From NCBI RefSeq assembly GCF_002100145.1, contig NZ_JXQD01000008.1, positions 1-64,000 of the forward strand: DNA of 64,000 nucleotides, in the 5' to 3' direction. The translations under genes were made by a program, and so were the position numbers. Source of the DNA: Vibrio sp. qd031. GTDB lineage: Bacteria > Pseudomonadota > Gammaproteobacteria > Enterobacterales > Vibrionaceae. The notes under the pieces are model-generated. The model made no database searches and was not told the origin of the DNA. It saw only the letters and a program-made list of their open reading frames with translations. Numbering within the stretch: position 1 is the stretch's first letter; every line of letters begins with the position of its first letter. Below are positions 1 through 9,374 of this stretch, one piece after another.

Positions 1-105
1 AGCGGGGAGCGGGGAGCGGGGAGCGGGGAGCGGGGAACGGGGAGAATAAAGATTAGGGGGTTGCGCTGCGAGGGGCGGGGGGCGGATACATTTTTTTATG
101 TCAAC
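1..105. repeat. GC-rich 7-bp tandem repeat and low-complexity tail
   Basis: Bases 1-42 are six head-to-tail copies of the 7-mer agcgggg, the last with one change (aacgggg). They are followed by a looser G-rich stretch (gctgcgaggggcggggggcgg) up to about 90. The array starts at the window edge, so its full length is unknown. Its vocabulary (gcg, gggg, gag, ctgcg) matches the arrays at 1650-1883, 10782-10947 and 58591-58653. It lies downstream of nfuA and codes for nothing that I can support. Confidence 0.8.
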
Positions 106-106
106 G

Positions 107-141
107 TTGGTACGCCGACACTATGAGTGTGGACGTACCAA
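107..141. repeat. Inverted repeat downstream of nfuA
   Basis: The arms ttggtacg and cgtaccaa, extended inward by imperfect pairing (cgacac / gtgtgg), form a long hairpin with a loop around tatga. It lies about 20 bases past the nfuA stop. No T-run follows on the nfuA side, so it may be an RNA-stabilising hairpin or a weak terminator. It could equally be a repeat element. Confidence 0.5.
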
Positions 142-162
142 GGGGTTAGCGATTTGGAACGC

Positions 163-753
163 TTATTGGTAGTAAGAGTGCTCGCCGGCTTGGTGTTCTG
201 TCGCATCACGTACAGCGATAAGTTCACCGGAGAACTCTTCCATAAGCTGCTTTTCAATACCATCTTTTAGCGTTACGTCGACCATAGAACAGCCGTTACA
301 CCCACCACCAAATTGAACCAGTGCCACACCTTCATCGGTAATTTCGATAAGGCTTAGGTGACCACCGTGACCGGCAAGTTGTGGGTTAACCTGAGTTTGA
401 ATGACGTACTCAACGCGCTGAAGAAGCGGAGCGTCATCGGCTACCTTACGCATTTTGGCGTTAGGGGCTTTCAGAGTAAGCTGAGAACCCATTTTGTCTG
501 TTACATAGTCAATCTCGGCCTCTTCCAAAAATGGAAGACTCACTTCGTCAACAAATGCCGCAAGTTGCTCGTACTTAAATTCAGTATCCGTAGACTCTAC
601 TGCTTCTGGTGGGCAATAAGAGACACCACACTCCGCATTTTGAGTACCAGGGTTCACGACGAACACACGGATGTTTGTGCCTTCAGGCTGCTGCTCTAAA
701 AGCTTCGAAAAGTGCGCCTGTGCGGCGTCTGAAATAGTAATAGGATGAGACAC
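163..753 (-). CDS. nfuA: Fe-S biogenesis protein NfuA
   Basis: NfuA is a cytosolic scaffold/carrier that receives a 4Fe-4S cluster and passes it to apo-proteins, mainly under oxidative stress or iron starvation. The N-terminal half is a degenerate A-type (IscA-like) domain. The C-terminal Nfu domain carries the cluster-binding CNGC motif in [15 protein letters not shown] chose the GTG start at 753, giving [12 protein letters not shown] and 196 residues, the usual family length. The longer ATG reading from 831 adds residues with no family counterpart. An AGGT ribosome-binding site precedes the GTG. The gene lies about 100 bases downstream of comF on the same strand, the usual Vibrio order. Confidence 0.95.
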   Translation of the reverse strand: MSHPITISDAAQAHFSKLLEQQPEGTNIRVFVVNPGTQNAECGVSYCPPEAVESTDTEFKYEQLAAFVDEVSLPFLEEAEIDYVTDKMGSQLTLKAPNAKMRKVADDAPLLQRVEYVIQTQVNPQLAGHGGHLSLIEITDEGVALVQFGGGCNGCSMVDVTLKDGIEKQLMEEFSGELIAVRDATEHQAGEHSYYQ

Positions 754-858
754 GATGAATACCTGAGTAATTTTGTCGGTTTTTGCTATTTTACTGCACT
801 CGCTCAAGCTTGCCACTCTTTTTTTTAGCACTAACGTTGGGGAATGGCGTGTTTTTTG

Positions 859-1650
859 TTAACGCGATTTTGCTGGCTTAGCGGTGCGGCCCACACAATA
901 GATATCGATGCGCGATACGCCATTTTCAAGGAGTAAGCTCGAAAGTTGCTGAATTGTTGCGCCCGTTGTCACAACATCGTCGACGATTGCGACGTGAGAA
1001 TGCTGCCTAAGTAACTCAATTTGAGTCGATTTTATGTAAAATTCAGACTGAGAATGACGCAGACGCTGCTTACGATTTAACCGAGTATGACCCCGCCAAC
1101 GATACTGACGTCCAAATGGGCACACAATCGATACATTAACGCCTTTTACAGCAAAGTGCTCGCGAACCGACCGAGCCAATAGCTGACTTTGGTTATAACC
1201 GCGCCGCCAATAACGCAACCATGGCACAGGCACCACCACTAATGCTGTAGGTAATCCAGAAGATTTGAGATCCCCTATTCTGCGAACCATCAACTGGCCA
1301 TACTCTCTAGCAATATGATAGTCATGTTTATACTTCAGTTTGTACAAATCACTCTTTAATGCTCCGCCATAATCCCCAACACAATACAGCCTATCCCAAT
1401 TTGGTGGTTTCTTGAGGCATTCCCCACACAACACAGAGCGCTCAGACAGCGTATGCTCTTCTAACGTCAATCCACAACAAGCGCACCGAGTCTTAGCGTC
1501 CTCAAAAAACGAAAAACACTCACTGCACCACAACAAACACTCCCCCTCAACAGCAATCATCCGCTCACAACAACGACATTGATTCCCCAAAACACCAAGT
1601 ATCGCTTTTATCCCCCCCACCAACCTACCCAAGACAGCACCCCACCCCAC
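859..1650 (-). CDS. comF: ComF family phosphoribosyltransferase-like protein
   Basis: This is a 263-residue ComF/GntX-type protein. The N-terminus has paired cysteines (CRCC, WCSEC, CACC, LCGEC) typical of the zinc-binding 'double zinc ribbon' of the family. The C-terminal half is a type I phosphoribosyltransferase fold with the PRPP-binding motif VAIVDDVVTTGAT. Family members are linked to DNA uptake during natural transformation (ComF) or to use of DNA as a nutrient (GntX). The catalytic substrate is unknown. The gene sits between nfuA and the divergent bioH, as in other vibrios. Its 5' end runs straight into the GC-rich repeats at 1650-1883, which therefore occupy its promoter region. Confidence 0.9.
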   Translation of the reverse strand: MGWGAVLGRLVGGIKAILGVLGNQCRCCERMIAVEGECLLWCSECFSFFEDAKTRCACCGLTLEEHTLSERSVLCGECLKKPPNWDRLYCVGDYGGALKSDLYKLKYKHDYHIAREYGQLMVRRIGDLKSSGLPTALVVVPVPWLRYWRRGYNQSQLLARSVREHFAVKGVNVSIVCPFGRQYRWRGHTRLNRKQRLRHSQSEFYIKSTQIELLRQHSHVAIVDDVVTTGATIQQLSSLLLENGVSRIDIYCVGRTAKPAKSR

Positions 1651-1883
1651 AATCCTCTCGTTTCTCGCCCCTCGCAGCGAAGCACCCTCACTACTAGCTC
1701 CTAGCTCCTAGCTACTCGCCTCTCGCAGCGAAGCGCCCCCGCTCCTAGCTACTCGCCTCTCGCCTCTCGAAGCGCAGCGCCCCCGCTCCTAGCTCCTAGC
1801 TACTCGCCTCTCGCCCCTCGAAGCGCAGCGTCCTCGCCCCTCGAAGCGAAGCGTCCTCGCCCCTCGCCCCTAGCTCTTCCCCT
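1650..1883. repeat. GC-rich low-complexity repeat array between comF and bioH
   Basis: This stretch is made of interleaved short words: ctcgcctctcg, cgcccctcg, aagcgcagcg, aagcgaagcg and gctcctagct. They repeat with small changes and no constant period. The same words, in the same orientation, build the array at 10782-10947; the reverse orientation is at 1-105 and 58591-58653. Both flanking genes start away from it, so any promoters for comF and bioH must lie inside or at its edge. Open reading frames through it are by-products of the repeats. Confidence 0.85.
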
Positions 1884-1963
1884 ATGCAAACCCCACTTTT
1901 CCCCATAGACTACTCCCCAAAAGAAACTAAAAAGTATGGAAATCGTATGAAAGGAGGCACTCT

Positions 1964-2758
1964 GTGACGACTGAGCAGTCATTGCATTGGCAGATACAAG
2001 GCCAGGGCCCCAATTTAGTGCTACTGCACGGATGGGGAATGAATGGTGCTGTATGGGAACAACTTCTAGACGCTTTGAGCCCGCATTTCACACTGTTCAT
2101 TGCTGACTTACCTGGCTATGGGCACAGCAACCATATAGCGTGTGACACGATTGACTCTATCGCTGACGCGGTCCTTATTGATGCCCCTGAACACGCTATC
2201 TGGTTAGGTTGGTCGTTAGGCGGGCTTATCGCAACGCATGTCGCTCACTATTGTCCTCAGCGAGTCACACACCTAGTGACAGTCGCGAGTTCCCCAAAGT
2301 TTGCCCAAGCTCGGCCGTGGCGGGGGATCAAACCTGAGGTACTAAGCGCATTTACTGAGCAACTGTTGGATGATCTCCCGACAACCGTCGATCGCTTTAT
2401 GGCACTGCAAGCAATGGGAAGCCCTTCAGCCCGTAAAGACACAAAGCAGTTAAAACAAGCGGTATTATCTCGTCCGGCGCCTTCCCCAAAGGCTTTACAA
2501 TTAGGGTTAGATCTTTTGGCCGATATTGATTATCGAGATGTTATTCCTACACTGACTATGCCTGTTGCGAGATGGTACGGCCGACTTGATGGATTAGTGC
2601 CTGTTAAGGTGGCCAGTGACTTAGATGTCACCACTCAAGAGCATCACGCATCCACCAGCCATGTGTTTCAGCAATCGTCACACGCCCCTTTTATCACTGA
2701 AGCAGAATTGTTCTGCGAGATGCTCATTGAACAGTTCTCAACAGGAAAAAATCAATAA
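1964..2758 (+). CDS. bioH: Pimeloyl-ACP methyl ester carboxylesterase BioH
   Basis: BioH removes the methyl group from pimeloyl-ACP methyl ester, ending the disguised fatty-acid phase of biotin synthesis in the cytosol. It is an alpha/beta hydrolase of 264 residues. The oxyanion region is LHGWGMNG, the nucleophile is the Ser of GWSLGG (about residue 84), and the acid and base are seen in YGRLDGLVP and SSHAPFIT. The start is GTG, with a strong AAGGAGG site eight bases upstream. It is divergent from comF across the GC-rich array. Length and motifs are normal for the family. Confidence 0.95.
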   Translation: MTTEQSLHWQIQGQGPNLVLLHGWGMNGAVWEQLLDALSPHFTLFIADLPGYGHSNHIACDTIDSIADAVLIDAPEHAIWLGWSLGGLIATHVAHYCPQRVTHLVTVASSPKFAQARPWRGIKPEVLSAFTEQLLDDLPTTVDRFMALQAMGSPSARKDTKQLKQAVLSRPAPSPKALQLGLDLLADIDYRDVIPTLTMPVARWYGRLDGLVPVKVASDLDVTTQEHHASTSHVFQQSSHAPFITEAELFCEMLIEQFSTGKNQ

Positions 2759-2865
2759 AGCTGCTCAATGTTTAAGCATCATGGTCGATAACAGCTTGTG
2801 AGTCATCGACGCCTTACTTAGAAGAGTGTCATTTCGTATACAGCAAAATAGGAGGTGTGCAAACA

Positions 2866-3324
2866 ATGATTGTCTCGGCAAACAACATCAGTGTGCCGCT
2901 TATTGCTCCTAGCGTGAATGTGCAAACTGAACAAGCGGCGAAAGACAATAAATCCCGCCCCGCAGTGGAAGAAACGCATCGGTTGGCCAAGTCAGAAGCC
3001 GAGAAAGCGATTGATGCGGATGAAAAACGGCGCAAGCAAAGCGCTTGGGATCCGGCAGAGCACCCTAGTTATGAAGAAGCCGAGTCAGATGAGAGAGAAG
3101 AGCCTCCTCAAAATGAATTGGAACGGCTTTTTGCATTGCTATCTGTTGATAGCTACACAAAAAATAAAAATACCGAGTACACCATTCGATTTCGTTTGCC
3201 CAAAAAAGTGTTAGACGCGGCTTTGCAAGAAGGGATGATGGCGCGACGACGCACGGTGATACGTTATCACTATGGACACTCTGCGCTACCGAACAGCCCT
3301 TCATATACCATTGCTGTTACTTGA
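2866..3324 (+). CDS. Conserved Vibrio-type hypothetical protein
   Basis: This is a 152-residue soluble, charged protein with no signal peptide or membrane segment. The first 90 residues are rich in Glu, Lys, Ala and Pro and look disordered or helical. The last 60 form a compact basic segment (TIRFRLPKKVLDAALQEGMM, then RRRTVIRYHYGH). I chose ATG at 2866 over the GTG at 2857 because GGAGGT at 2851-2856 is spaced correctly only for the ATG. It lies between bioH and the convergent tex gene, where vibrios carry a similar small gene. I do not know its function; I recall relatives named 'Lon protease', but nothing here supports a protease. Confidence 0.8.
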   Translation: MIVSANNISVPLIAPSVNVQTEQAAKDNKSRPAVEETHRLAKSEAEKAIDADEKRRKQSAWDPAEHPSYEEAESDEREEPPQNELERLFALLSVDSYTKNKNTEYTIRFRLPKKVLDAALQEGMMARRRTVIRYHYGHSALPNSPSYTIAVT

Positions 3325-3468
3325 TGTGGCCGACTAAATAGGCACTGGCAACCCACTCGATAGATAGCTATAGAGCCGTTCACGAGCTGCCGAGACACTT
3401 TACTTATTGTCTTTGGCTCAGCAACTCTTTGGCTCGGCAAACGTCGTGTAACGGGTGAATAGGCTTTA

Positions 3469-5793
3469 CTATTTTTTCGCTCTGGCGAACGCGTCGGCAA
3501 ACGCACTGTTTGACGACGATGACGAATTATTGCCTCTTTGAGATGGGCGTTTGTTTTTTTGGTGAGTTGGTCGCTCATTGGTCGCATTGGATTTAGCCGC
3601 TTGACCGGGCTCATCATTCAGTCGCATAGACAAACCAATTCTTTTACGCTGAACATCCACTTCCATCACCTTCACTTTGACAATGTCACCGGCTTTGACG
3701 ACATCACGAGGATCGGCAACATAGCGATCGCTCAGTGCCGATATGTGTACTAAGCCATCTTGGTGAACACCAATATCAACAAAGGCGCCAAAGTTAGCGA
3801 CGTTAGACACCACGCCTTCTAGCACCATACCAGGCTCTAGGTCGCTGATCTTATCGACGCCATCGGCAAATTCTGCCGTTTTGAATTCTGGACGAGGATC
3901 GCGACCGGGCTTATCCAATTCTTTAATGATGTCTGTTACTGTTGGCAAACCAAACTCGTCACTGATGTAATCTGCAGCGTGTAATTGGTGCAAAAACGCT
4001 GTATCACCTATCAGTTTTTCCAGTTTTCGCTGCTGCTTTTCGGCAATTTGCTTCACTACCGGGTAGGCCTCTGGGTGGACCGACGAAGCATCTAACGGGT
4101 TTTTACCATTCATAATACGCAAAAAACCGGCGCACTGCTCAAAGGCTTTTGGCCCAAGTCGAGCCACCTTTTTAAGTGTGGTGCGCGATTCAAATCGGCC
4201 ATTGTTGTCGCGGTAATCCACAATATTTTGCGCAATGGTGCCAGAAAGCCCCGCAACGTGGCTCAACAAAGCCGCTGACGCTGTATTCACGTCAACGCCT
4301 ACAGCATTAACACAATCTTCGACCACCGCCTCAAGGCGTTTCGCCAGTTGTGACTGGCTTACATCATGCTGATACTGGCCTACACCTATGGATTTAGGAT
4401 CAATTTTAACCAGCTCGGCAAGAGGGTCTTGCAAGCGACGAGCAATAGAAACGGCGCCACGCAATGACACATCCATATTTGGAAACTCTTTGGCTGCTAA
4501 CTCAGACGCAGAGTAGACGGACGCTCCAGCTTCGCTAACTATGATTTTTTGCACTTTTAAGCCTGTTTGCTTAATCAAATCCGCCACAAAGGCATCACTT
4601 TCTCGAGATGCGGTGCCATTACCTATGGCCACCAAGTCTACATTGTGCGTTTTGATCAAACTGGCCACCGTTTGCATTGCAGGGTGATACTGTTTTTGCG
4701 GTTGATGTGGGTAAATGGTATCGGTCGCCAATACCTTGCCCGTTGCGTCTACCACCGCAACTTTACATCCGGTACGCAGCCCAGGGTCCAATGCCAGTGT
4801 TGTTCTCGGGCCCGCAGGAGCCGCCATTAATAAGTCTTTGAGGTTAGTAGCAAACACTTCGATAGCGGCTTCCTCTGCGCGCTCTTTCATGCCTGCCATT
4901 AGCTCTGTTTCCATGTGCATCGACACTTTTATGCGCCACGCCCAACTGATCACTTGCTTACGCCAAGTGTCGGCTGGCGCTTGGCTAAGGTGCAGATTGT
5001 AGTGCTCTGATATAATGGTTTCGCAATACGAAGATCGAATCGAGTCGACTTGTTCTGGATCGGCATTCATTGTTAATGACAATATACCTTCGTTGCGCCC
5101 ACGCAACATCGCAAGAGCACGATGAGACGGCACTTTGCTCATCACCTCATTGTGTTCAAAGTAGTCTTTAAACTTTTCGCCTTGTTGCTGCTTTCCATCA
5201 ATGACCCGTGCTTGCAATTGAGCGTGCTTGGTCAAATAGACTCTAACTTTTTCAATGAGCGACGCATCCTCAGCAATGCGCTCCATAATGATGGCACGTG
5301 CACCCTCTAGCGCCGCTTTGGTATCTGCAATCCCATTATCGGCATTGACGAATCGCACGGCTTCAACCTCGGGTTGATGCTCTGGACGTTCCCACAGTAG
5401 CTCAGCGAGTGGCTCTAGCCCTGCTTCGATCGCAATCTGCCCTTTGGTTCGGCGCTTTGGCTTGTAGGGCAGATACAAATCTTCTAATCGGTTTTTACTG
5501 TCCGTTTCGGTGATCTGCTTTTCTAGCTCTGGCGTCAATTTGCCTTGATCGTTGATTGATTTGAGAATGGTCTGACGACGGTCTTCAAGTTCACGCAAAT
5601 AAGTAAGACGGCTATCCAAATTACGCAGCTGAGTATCATCCAACCCTCCGGTGACTTCTTTACGATAACGGGCCACAAACGGTACGGTGTTGCCATCGTC
5701 TAATAGTTGAATGGCCGCGCTCACTTGTTGAAGTTGAACACTCAATTCGCTCGCAATGGTTTGAGCTATAGTCGTGGAAGGGGATGTCATCAT
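3469..5793 (-). CDS. tex: Tex-type RNA-binding transcription accessory protein
   Basis: Tex is a conserved nucleic-acid-binding protein that affects transcription; its exact role is still unsettled. The 774 residues show the standard order. There is an N-terminal helical region, then a YqgF/RNase H-like domain beginning at [16 protein letters not shown]. Helix-hairpin-helix repeats follow around [13 protein letters not shown] and [16 protein letters not shown]. The S1 RNA-binding domain is [20 protein letters not shown]. The tail after S1 is rich in Ser, Asn and Arg and looks disordered. Two adjacent ATG codons (5793, 5790) can serve as start. It is convergent with the 152-residue gene and divergent from the zinc-protease-like gene. 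Confidence 0.95.
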   Translation of the reverse strand: MMTSPSTTIAQTIASELSVQLQQVSAAIQLLDDGNTVPFVARYRKEVTGGLDDTQLRNLDSRLTYLRELEDRRQTILKSINDQGKLTPELEKQITETDSKNRLEDLYLPYKPKRRTKGQIAIEAGLEPLAELLWERPEHQPEVEAVRFVNADNGIADTKAALEGARAIIMERIAEDASLIEKVRVYLTKHAQLQARVIDGKQQQGEKFKDYFEHNEVMSKVPSHRALAMLRGRNEGILSLTMNADPEQVDSIRSSYCETIISEHYNLHLSQAPADTWRKQVISWAWRIKVSMHMETELMAGMKERAEEAAIEVFATNLKDLLMAAPAGPRTTLALDPGLRTGCKVAVVDATGKVLATDTIYPHQPQKQYHPAMQTVASLIKTHNVDLVAIGNGTASRESDAFVADLIKQTGLKVQKIIVSEAGASVYSASELAAKEFPNMDVSLRGAVSIARRLQDPLAELVKIDPKSIGVGQYQHDVSQSQLAKRLEAVVEDCVNAVGVDVNTASAALLSHVAGLSGTIAQNIVDYRDNNGRFESRTTLKKVARLGPKAFEQCAGFLRIMNGKNPLDASSVHPEAYPVVKQIAEKQQRKLEKLIGDTAFLHQLHAADYISDEFGLPTVTDIIKELDKPGRDPRPEFKTAEFADGVDKISDLEPGMVLEGVVSNVANFGAFVDIGVHQDGLVHISALSDRYVADPRDVVKAGDIVKVKVMEVDVQRKRIGLSMRLNDEPGQAAKSNATNERPTHQKNKRPSQRGNNSSSSSNSAFADAFARAKK

Positions 5794-6006
5794 CGCAATC
5801 TCTGCTGTCGTGTAGGGTTCCTGAGCTTCAACAATTGGGGCGAAAACGCTTTTTTCTAGGGCGAATCCCTAGATTTGTGGCATCGTTTGCTCGCTTTTTA
5901 GCTAGACTGACTGTGTAAGCAGTGGTTAAATCAACGAATTAGCATAAATTTAACCTTTGCTGTTCAATGCACTGTTACTGTTTGTCTTCTCAATAGGGGT
6001 TGTTAT

Positions 6007-7911
6007 ATGACGACTTTTTCACGCTCTTTGCTGCTGTGTGCTGCATTACTGACTGCGCAATGGATGACTTCAAGCGCAGTCCACGCCGCGGACTCAAGCG
6101 ATTTGAGTGGTTATTCTACTTCAAACCCTGCGTATCATATCGACGATAAAGTTGTCTTAGGGCGCCTTGAAAACGTCTATTTAAGTGGCATTGAAGCGAT
6201 GAGCGATTTCCCACTGATTGGCAAAATCGACACAGGTGCTGACACCACATCCATGCACGCTGACAATATTGAAGTCTACAGTACTAACCCTAAATACAAG
6301 GGCCTGAAAAACGTTGAGCTGATGCAAACCATCATTGATGAATTTGGTGGACCCGCCAGCAACTGGTGGCTGGATAGTTTCGATACGCCAGAGCGCGACA
6401 TTCAAGGGGTGGTTAAGTTTCATCTAACCCACCCAACGACGGGTGAAACACTGGAACTAGAACGCCCTTTAGCTCGAACCAGTGTGATCCGAAGCCGCAC
6501 CAGCAGCACGCCCATTTACCGGCCTGTTATTTCCATTGCGCTGCGTATTGCCGACACCACAGTGACCACCGATGTTAACCTCACAGACCGCAGCCACTTC
6601 TCGGCGCCAGTATTAATTGGTAAAACTTTCCTCAAGCAACATGCTTGGGTCGCCGCAGGTTATGACTACCTGCAAGAACAACCAACAGCCATTGTGATGG
6701 GTAGAAAAGAGACCCTTAACATTGGCGAATCTGAATTAGCCGTAAGCTACTCTTTCGTAAACCGATACAGCAATATGCATGCAACCAATATCGACGTGGA
6801 TGAGCAAGCCGGCACTGTCAGTTTTGATACCGTTGGTGTTAATGACAAAAATACGCGCCTGACCTTACCACTTATTCGCATGCTTTCGGTTAGCGGTGTG
6901 AAACGCCCATTGGTCTATGTGCCCGTGTCTAAGGGGGATTTCGATACCCACATTCTGGTGTACTTGCGTGACCGCTCCTCGCTGAGCACACAACTGCGCC
7001 TAGGCACCGAATCACAGAGCCGCCACTTTGTCGTTCATACACGCAAAGAGGACCTGCTCAAGAGCGACCCGAAAACCTTTGAGCAATGGATTAAGCGCGA
7101 CGAACCCATTGTTGTGTCCACTGAAGAGCACATAAAATTGGACGGGTATTCCGTTGTCGCTTATCCGTCAACGGCTGTGATAACGCCCGTGCTATTTGTC
7201 GACGACTATTCCATCAAGAAAGGTAGAGACGGGGATGAAATCACCTTTAAGATGCCAAATGGAACTCGTTCGCCACAGCAAGTGACCAAACCTATTGTGA
7301 AAGAAATTAAGGTTGGCAGTCGCACCCGTCCCGTCGTTAAAGGGGTTGTCAGCGCAAATGGTGAAGAAAGACCGGTTCAATTTGCACTTGATAAAGCAGA
7401 TGCAGGTGAAGAGAGTTACCTCGCCTTTGGCGCCAGTGCATCGCGTGATGGCGTACTGGTCAATGCACGCAGCCGTAACCTGCTCTCTCCCGAGCCGCTC
7501 TACGTCGCTGGCTATATCGAAAACGCGACTATCGAGAACCTCACCTTCCCGGTCAAGTTGGATACGGGCGCCGATGTCAGTGCAATAAATGCCAGCAACA
7601 TTGAGCGATTTAAAGAAGCTGGGCTGGATATGGTTCGTTTTGACTACAGTAATCGACAGGGACAACAGCAAACTTTTGAGCGCGCCGTCGTTGACGTAAT
7701 GCGCATTAGAGCCAAAGCGGGCGAAGAGCCAGAAGAGCGGCCAGTCGTCGAAATGAACGTCTCTCTTGGAGATATATCAGAAACCATTAGAGTTAACCTT
7801 CAAGATCGTTCGCGCTTTAAGTACAGCATGATCCTAGGTAAAAACTTCCTTGAGCATGGCGTGATCGTCAGCAGTGACCAGCAATTTATCAAGACAACCA
7901 ATGAAGACTAA
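6007..7911 (+). CDS. Secreted retropepsin-like (ATP-dependent zinc protease / RimB family) protein, tandem domains
   Basis: This 634-residue protein has an N-terminal signal peptide ending near VHAADS, so it is probably periplasmic. It contains two copies of the DTGAD motif typical of the PF05618 family, a retropepsin-like fold often labelled 'ATP-dependent zinc protease'. They are GKIDTGADTTSMHA at about residue 75 and VKLDTGADVSAINA at about 519. Each is followed by a matching NLTDRSHF / NLQDRSRF and an ILGKNFLEHG-type block. A third, middle block (YVPVSKGDFDTHILVYLRDRSS) resembles the domain but lacks DTGA. Typical family members have a single domain. Its stop overlaps the greB start by 11 bases, so the two are probably co-transcribed. 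The substrate is unknown. Confidence 0.85.
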   Translation: MTTFSRSLLLCAALLTAQWMTSSAVHAADSSDLSGYSTSNPAYHIDDKVVLGRLENVYLSGIEAMSDFPLIGKIDTGADTTSMHADNIEVYSTNPKYKGLKNVELMQTIIDEFGGPASNWWLDSFDTPERDIQGVVKFHLTHPTTGETLELERPLARTSVIRSRTSSTPIYRPVISIALRIADTTVTTDVNLTDRSHFSAPVLIGKTFLKQHAWVAAGYDYLQEQPTAIVMGRKETLNIGESELAVSYSFVNRYSNMHATNIDVDEQAGTVSFDTVGVNDKNTRLTLPLIRMLSVSGVKRPLVYVPVSKGDFDTHILVYLRDRSSLSTQLRLGTESQSRHFVVHTRKEDLLKSDPKTFEQWIKRDEPIVVSTEEHIKLDGYSVVAYPSTAVITPVLFVDDYSIKKGRDGDEITFKMPNGTRSPQQVTKPIVKEIKVGSRTRPVVKGVVSANGEERPVQFALDKADAGEESYLAFGASASRDGVLVNARSRNLLSPEPLYVAGYIENATIENLTFPVKLDTGADVSAINASNIERFKEAGLDMVRFDYSNRQGQQQTFERAVVDVMRIRAKAGEEPEERPVVEMNVSLGDISETIRVNLQDRSRFKYSMILGKNFLEHGVIVSSDQQFIKTTNED

Positions 7912-8386
7912 CCTGATCACCCGCGAGGGATTCGAAAAGCTGCAACAAGAGCACGATTTTTTATGGCATGAACGGCGACCAGAAATCACCAAAGTGGTTC
8001 AGTGGGCCGCCAGTTTAGGTGACCGTTCTGAGAATGCGGACTATCAATACAACAAACGACTGCTGAGGCAAATCGATCGCAGAATACGCTATTTGCGAAA
8101 GCGAATGCCCGATTTGACCGTCGTCGATCACTCCCCAGAACAAGATGGAAAAGTCTTTTTTGGCGCCTGGGTCGAGATAGAAAACGAAGAGGGAAAATTC
8201 TTACGATTTCGCATAGTTGGCCCCGATGAAATCTATGGAGACTCGAAAGGTTATATCTCGATCGACTCTCCGATGGCGAGAGCAGCGCTAAAGAAACAAA
8301 TTGATGAAGAATTCACCGTTCGTACACCTGAAGGTGAAAAAATGTGGTTTATTAATAAGATAAGCTATCAAAGCGCACTGTCATAA
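7901..8386 (+). CDS. greB: Transcription elongation factor GreB
   Basis: GreB enters the secondary channel of RNA polymerase and stimulates cleavage of backtracked RNA. It has the N-terminal coiled coil (LITREGFEKLQQEHDFL onward), with the acidic tip region GDRSENADYQYNKR. The C-terminal FKBP-like domain carries GDSKGYISIDSPMARAAL. The start is ATG at 7901, giving 161 residues. Reading from the in-frame ATG at 7874 would add residues lying wholly inside the upstream gene. It overlaps the preceding gene and precedes ompR by about 260 bases. Confidence 0.95.
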   Translation: MKTNLITREGFEKLQQEHDFLWHERRPEITKVVQWAASLGDRSENADYQYNKRLLRQIDRRIRYLRKRMPDLTVVDHSPEQDGKVFFGAWVEIENEEGKFLRFRIVGPDEIYGDSKGYISIDSPMARAALKKQIDEEFTVRTPEGEKMWFINKISYQSALS

Positions 8387-8484
8387 TTGTGTAATACTGG
8401 TCTGATATGGCGTTACTGGTCAAAGTTCGCAGAAACATTTGCTAACAATTGACTGAAAAACGCACAGGCAATTTTTGTTACATT

Positions 8485-8555
8485 TTGGGGGTGAATTTGC
8501 ACGGCAGCAAATTGTCGTAACCTGCATTTTCGACCTGTCATGGTAGACCCCCCAA
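8485..8555. other. Leader of ompR with distant complementary arms
   Basis: In the 259 bases between greB and ompR, ttgggggt (8485-8492) is complementary to accccccaa (8547-8555), with about 54 bases between. The loop holds a smaller inverted pair, aatttgc / gcaaatt. This could fold in the ompR leader RNA or simply be G/C runs. I see no clear terminator or promoter to attach to it. Confidence 0.3.
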
Positions 8556-8645
8556 CTGCAAACGGATTGCTCTTAAAATAATAACTGTAAATGTTGGCTA
8601 GTACACCTGCTCCCAGGAAGTGACGCCAGCACGGGAAACATTGAG

Positions 8646-9365
8646 ATGCAAGAAAGCTATAAAATATTGGTGGTCGATGACGACTCACGCTTACGTTCTC
8701 TGCTTGAACGCTACTTAGCCGAGCAAGGATTTTCAGTACGTAGTGTCTCTAATGCTGAGCAGATGGATCGTCTTCTACAGCGTGAAACCTTCCATTTGAT
8801 GGTCCTGGACCTTATGCTTCCTGGGGAAGACGGATTATCCATCTGCCGCCGCTTGCGCAGTGCCAACAACCCTCTACCTATCGTTATGCTAACGGCTAAA
8901 GGCGATGAAATTGACCGTATAGTCGGTTTGGAAGTGGGTGCTGACGATTACCTTCCTAAGCCATTTAACCCTCGCGAACTGCTTGCGCGCGTACGTGCCG
9001 TATTACGAAGAAACCCACTAGAGGCTCCTGGCGCACCCGCGAGTGAAGAGAGAGAAGTGACGTTTGGTGAGTTCCGCCTAAACCTTGCGACTCGAGAAAT
9101 GTTTAAAGGTGAAGAGAGTATTTCGCTCACTTCCGGTGAATTTGCTGTGCTGAAGATATTGGTGAGCAACCCTCGCGATCCAATGTCTCGTGACAAGCTT
9201 ATGAACCTAGCTCGTGGCCGTGAATACTCGGCAACAGAGCGTTCAATCGATGTGCAGATTTCTCGACTTCGCCGTATGCTCGAAGAAGACCCAAGTAAAC
9301 CACGCTATATTCAAACCGTATGGGGATTAGGTTACGTGTTTGTTCCTGATGGCACCTCTGCGTAG
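8646..9365 (+). CDS. ompR: Osmolarity response regulator OmpR
   Basis: OmpR is a DNA-binding response regulator that controls outer-membrane porin genes in response to osmolarity and acid. The receiver domain shows the acidic pocket DDDSR and the phosphorylated Asp in VLDLMLPGEDG. It also has the conserved Thr (MLTAKG) and Lys (LPKPF). The C-terminal winged-helix domain (LTSGEFAVLKILVSNP through RRMLEEDPSKPRYIQTVWG) is of the OmpR/PhoB type. The 239 residues match the family. It is followed ten bases later by envZ, so the pair is one operon. Confidence 0.97.
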   Translation: MQESYKILVVDDDSRLRSLLERYLAEQGFSVRSVSNAEQMDRLLQRETFHLMVLDLMLPGEDGLSICRRLRSANNPLPIVMLTAKGDEIDRIVGLEVGADDYLPKPFNPRELLARVRAVLRRNPLEAPGAPASEEREVTFGEFRLNLATREMFKGEESISLTSGEFAVLKILVSNPRDPMSRDKLMNLARGREYSATERSIDVQISRLRRMLEEDPSKPRYIQTVWGLGYVFVPDGTSA

Positions 9366-9374
9366 AACGTTGTT

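Noticed and set aside
754-831. Longer NfuA starting at 831
   Set aside because: The added residues have no family counterpart; GTG at 753 gives the normal length and has a ribosome-binding site.
1800-1982. Minus-strand frame over the GC-rich array upstream of bioH
   Set aside because: Most of it is repeat sequence and it overlaps the bioH start; no coding evidence.
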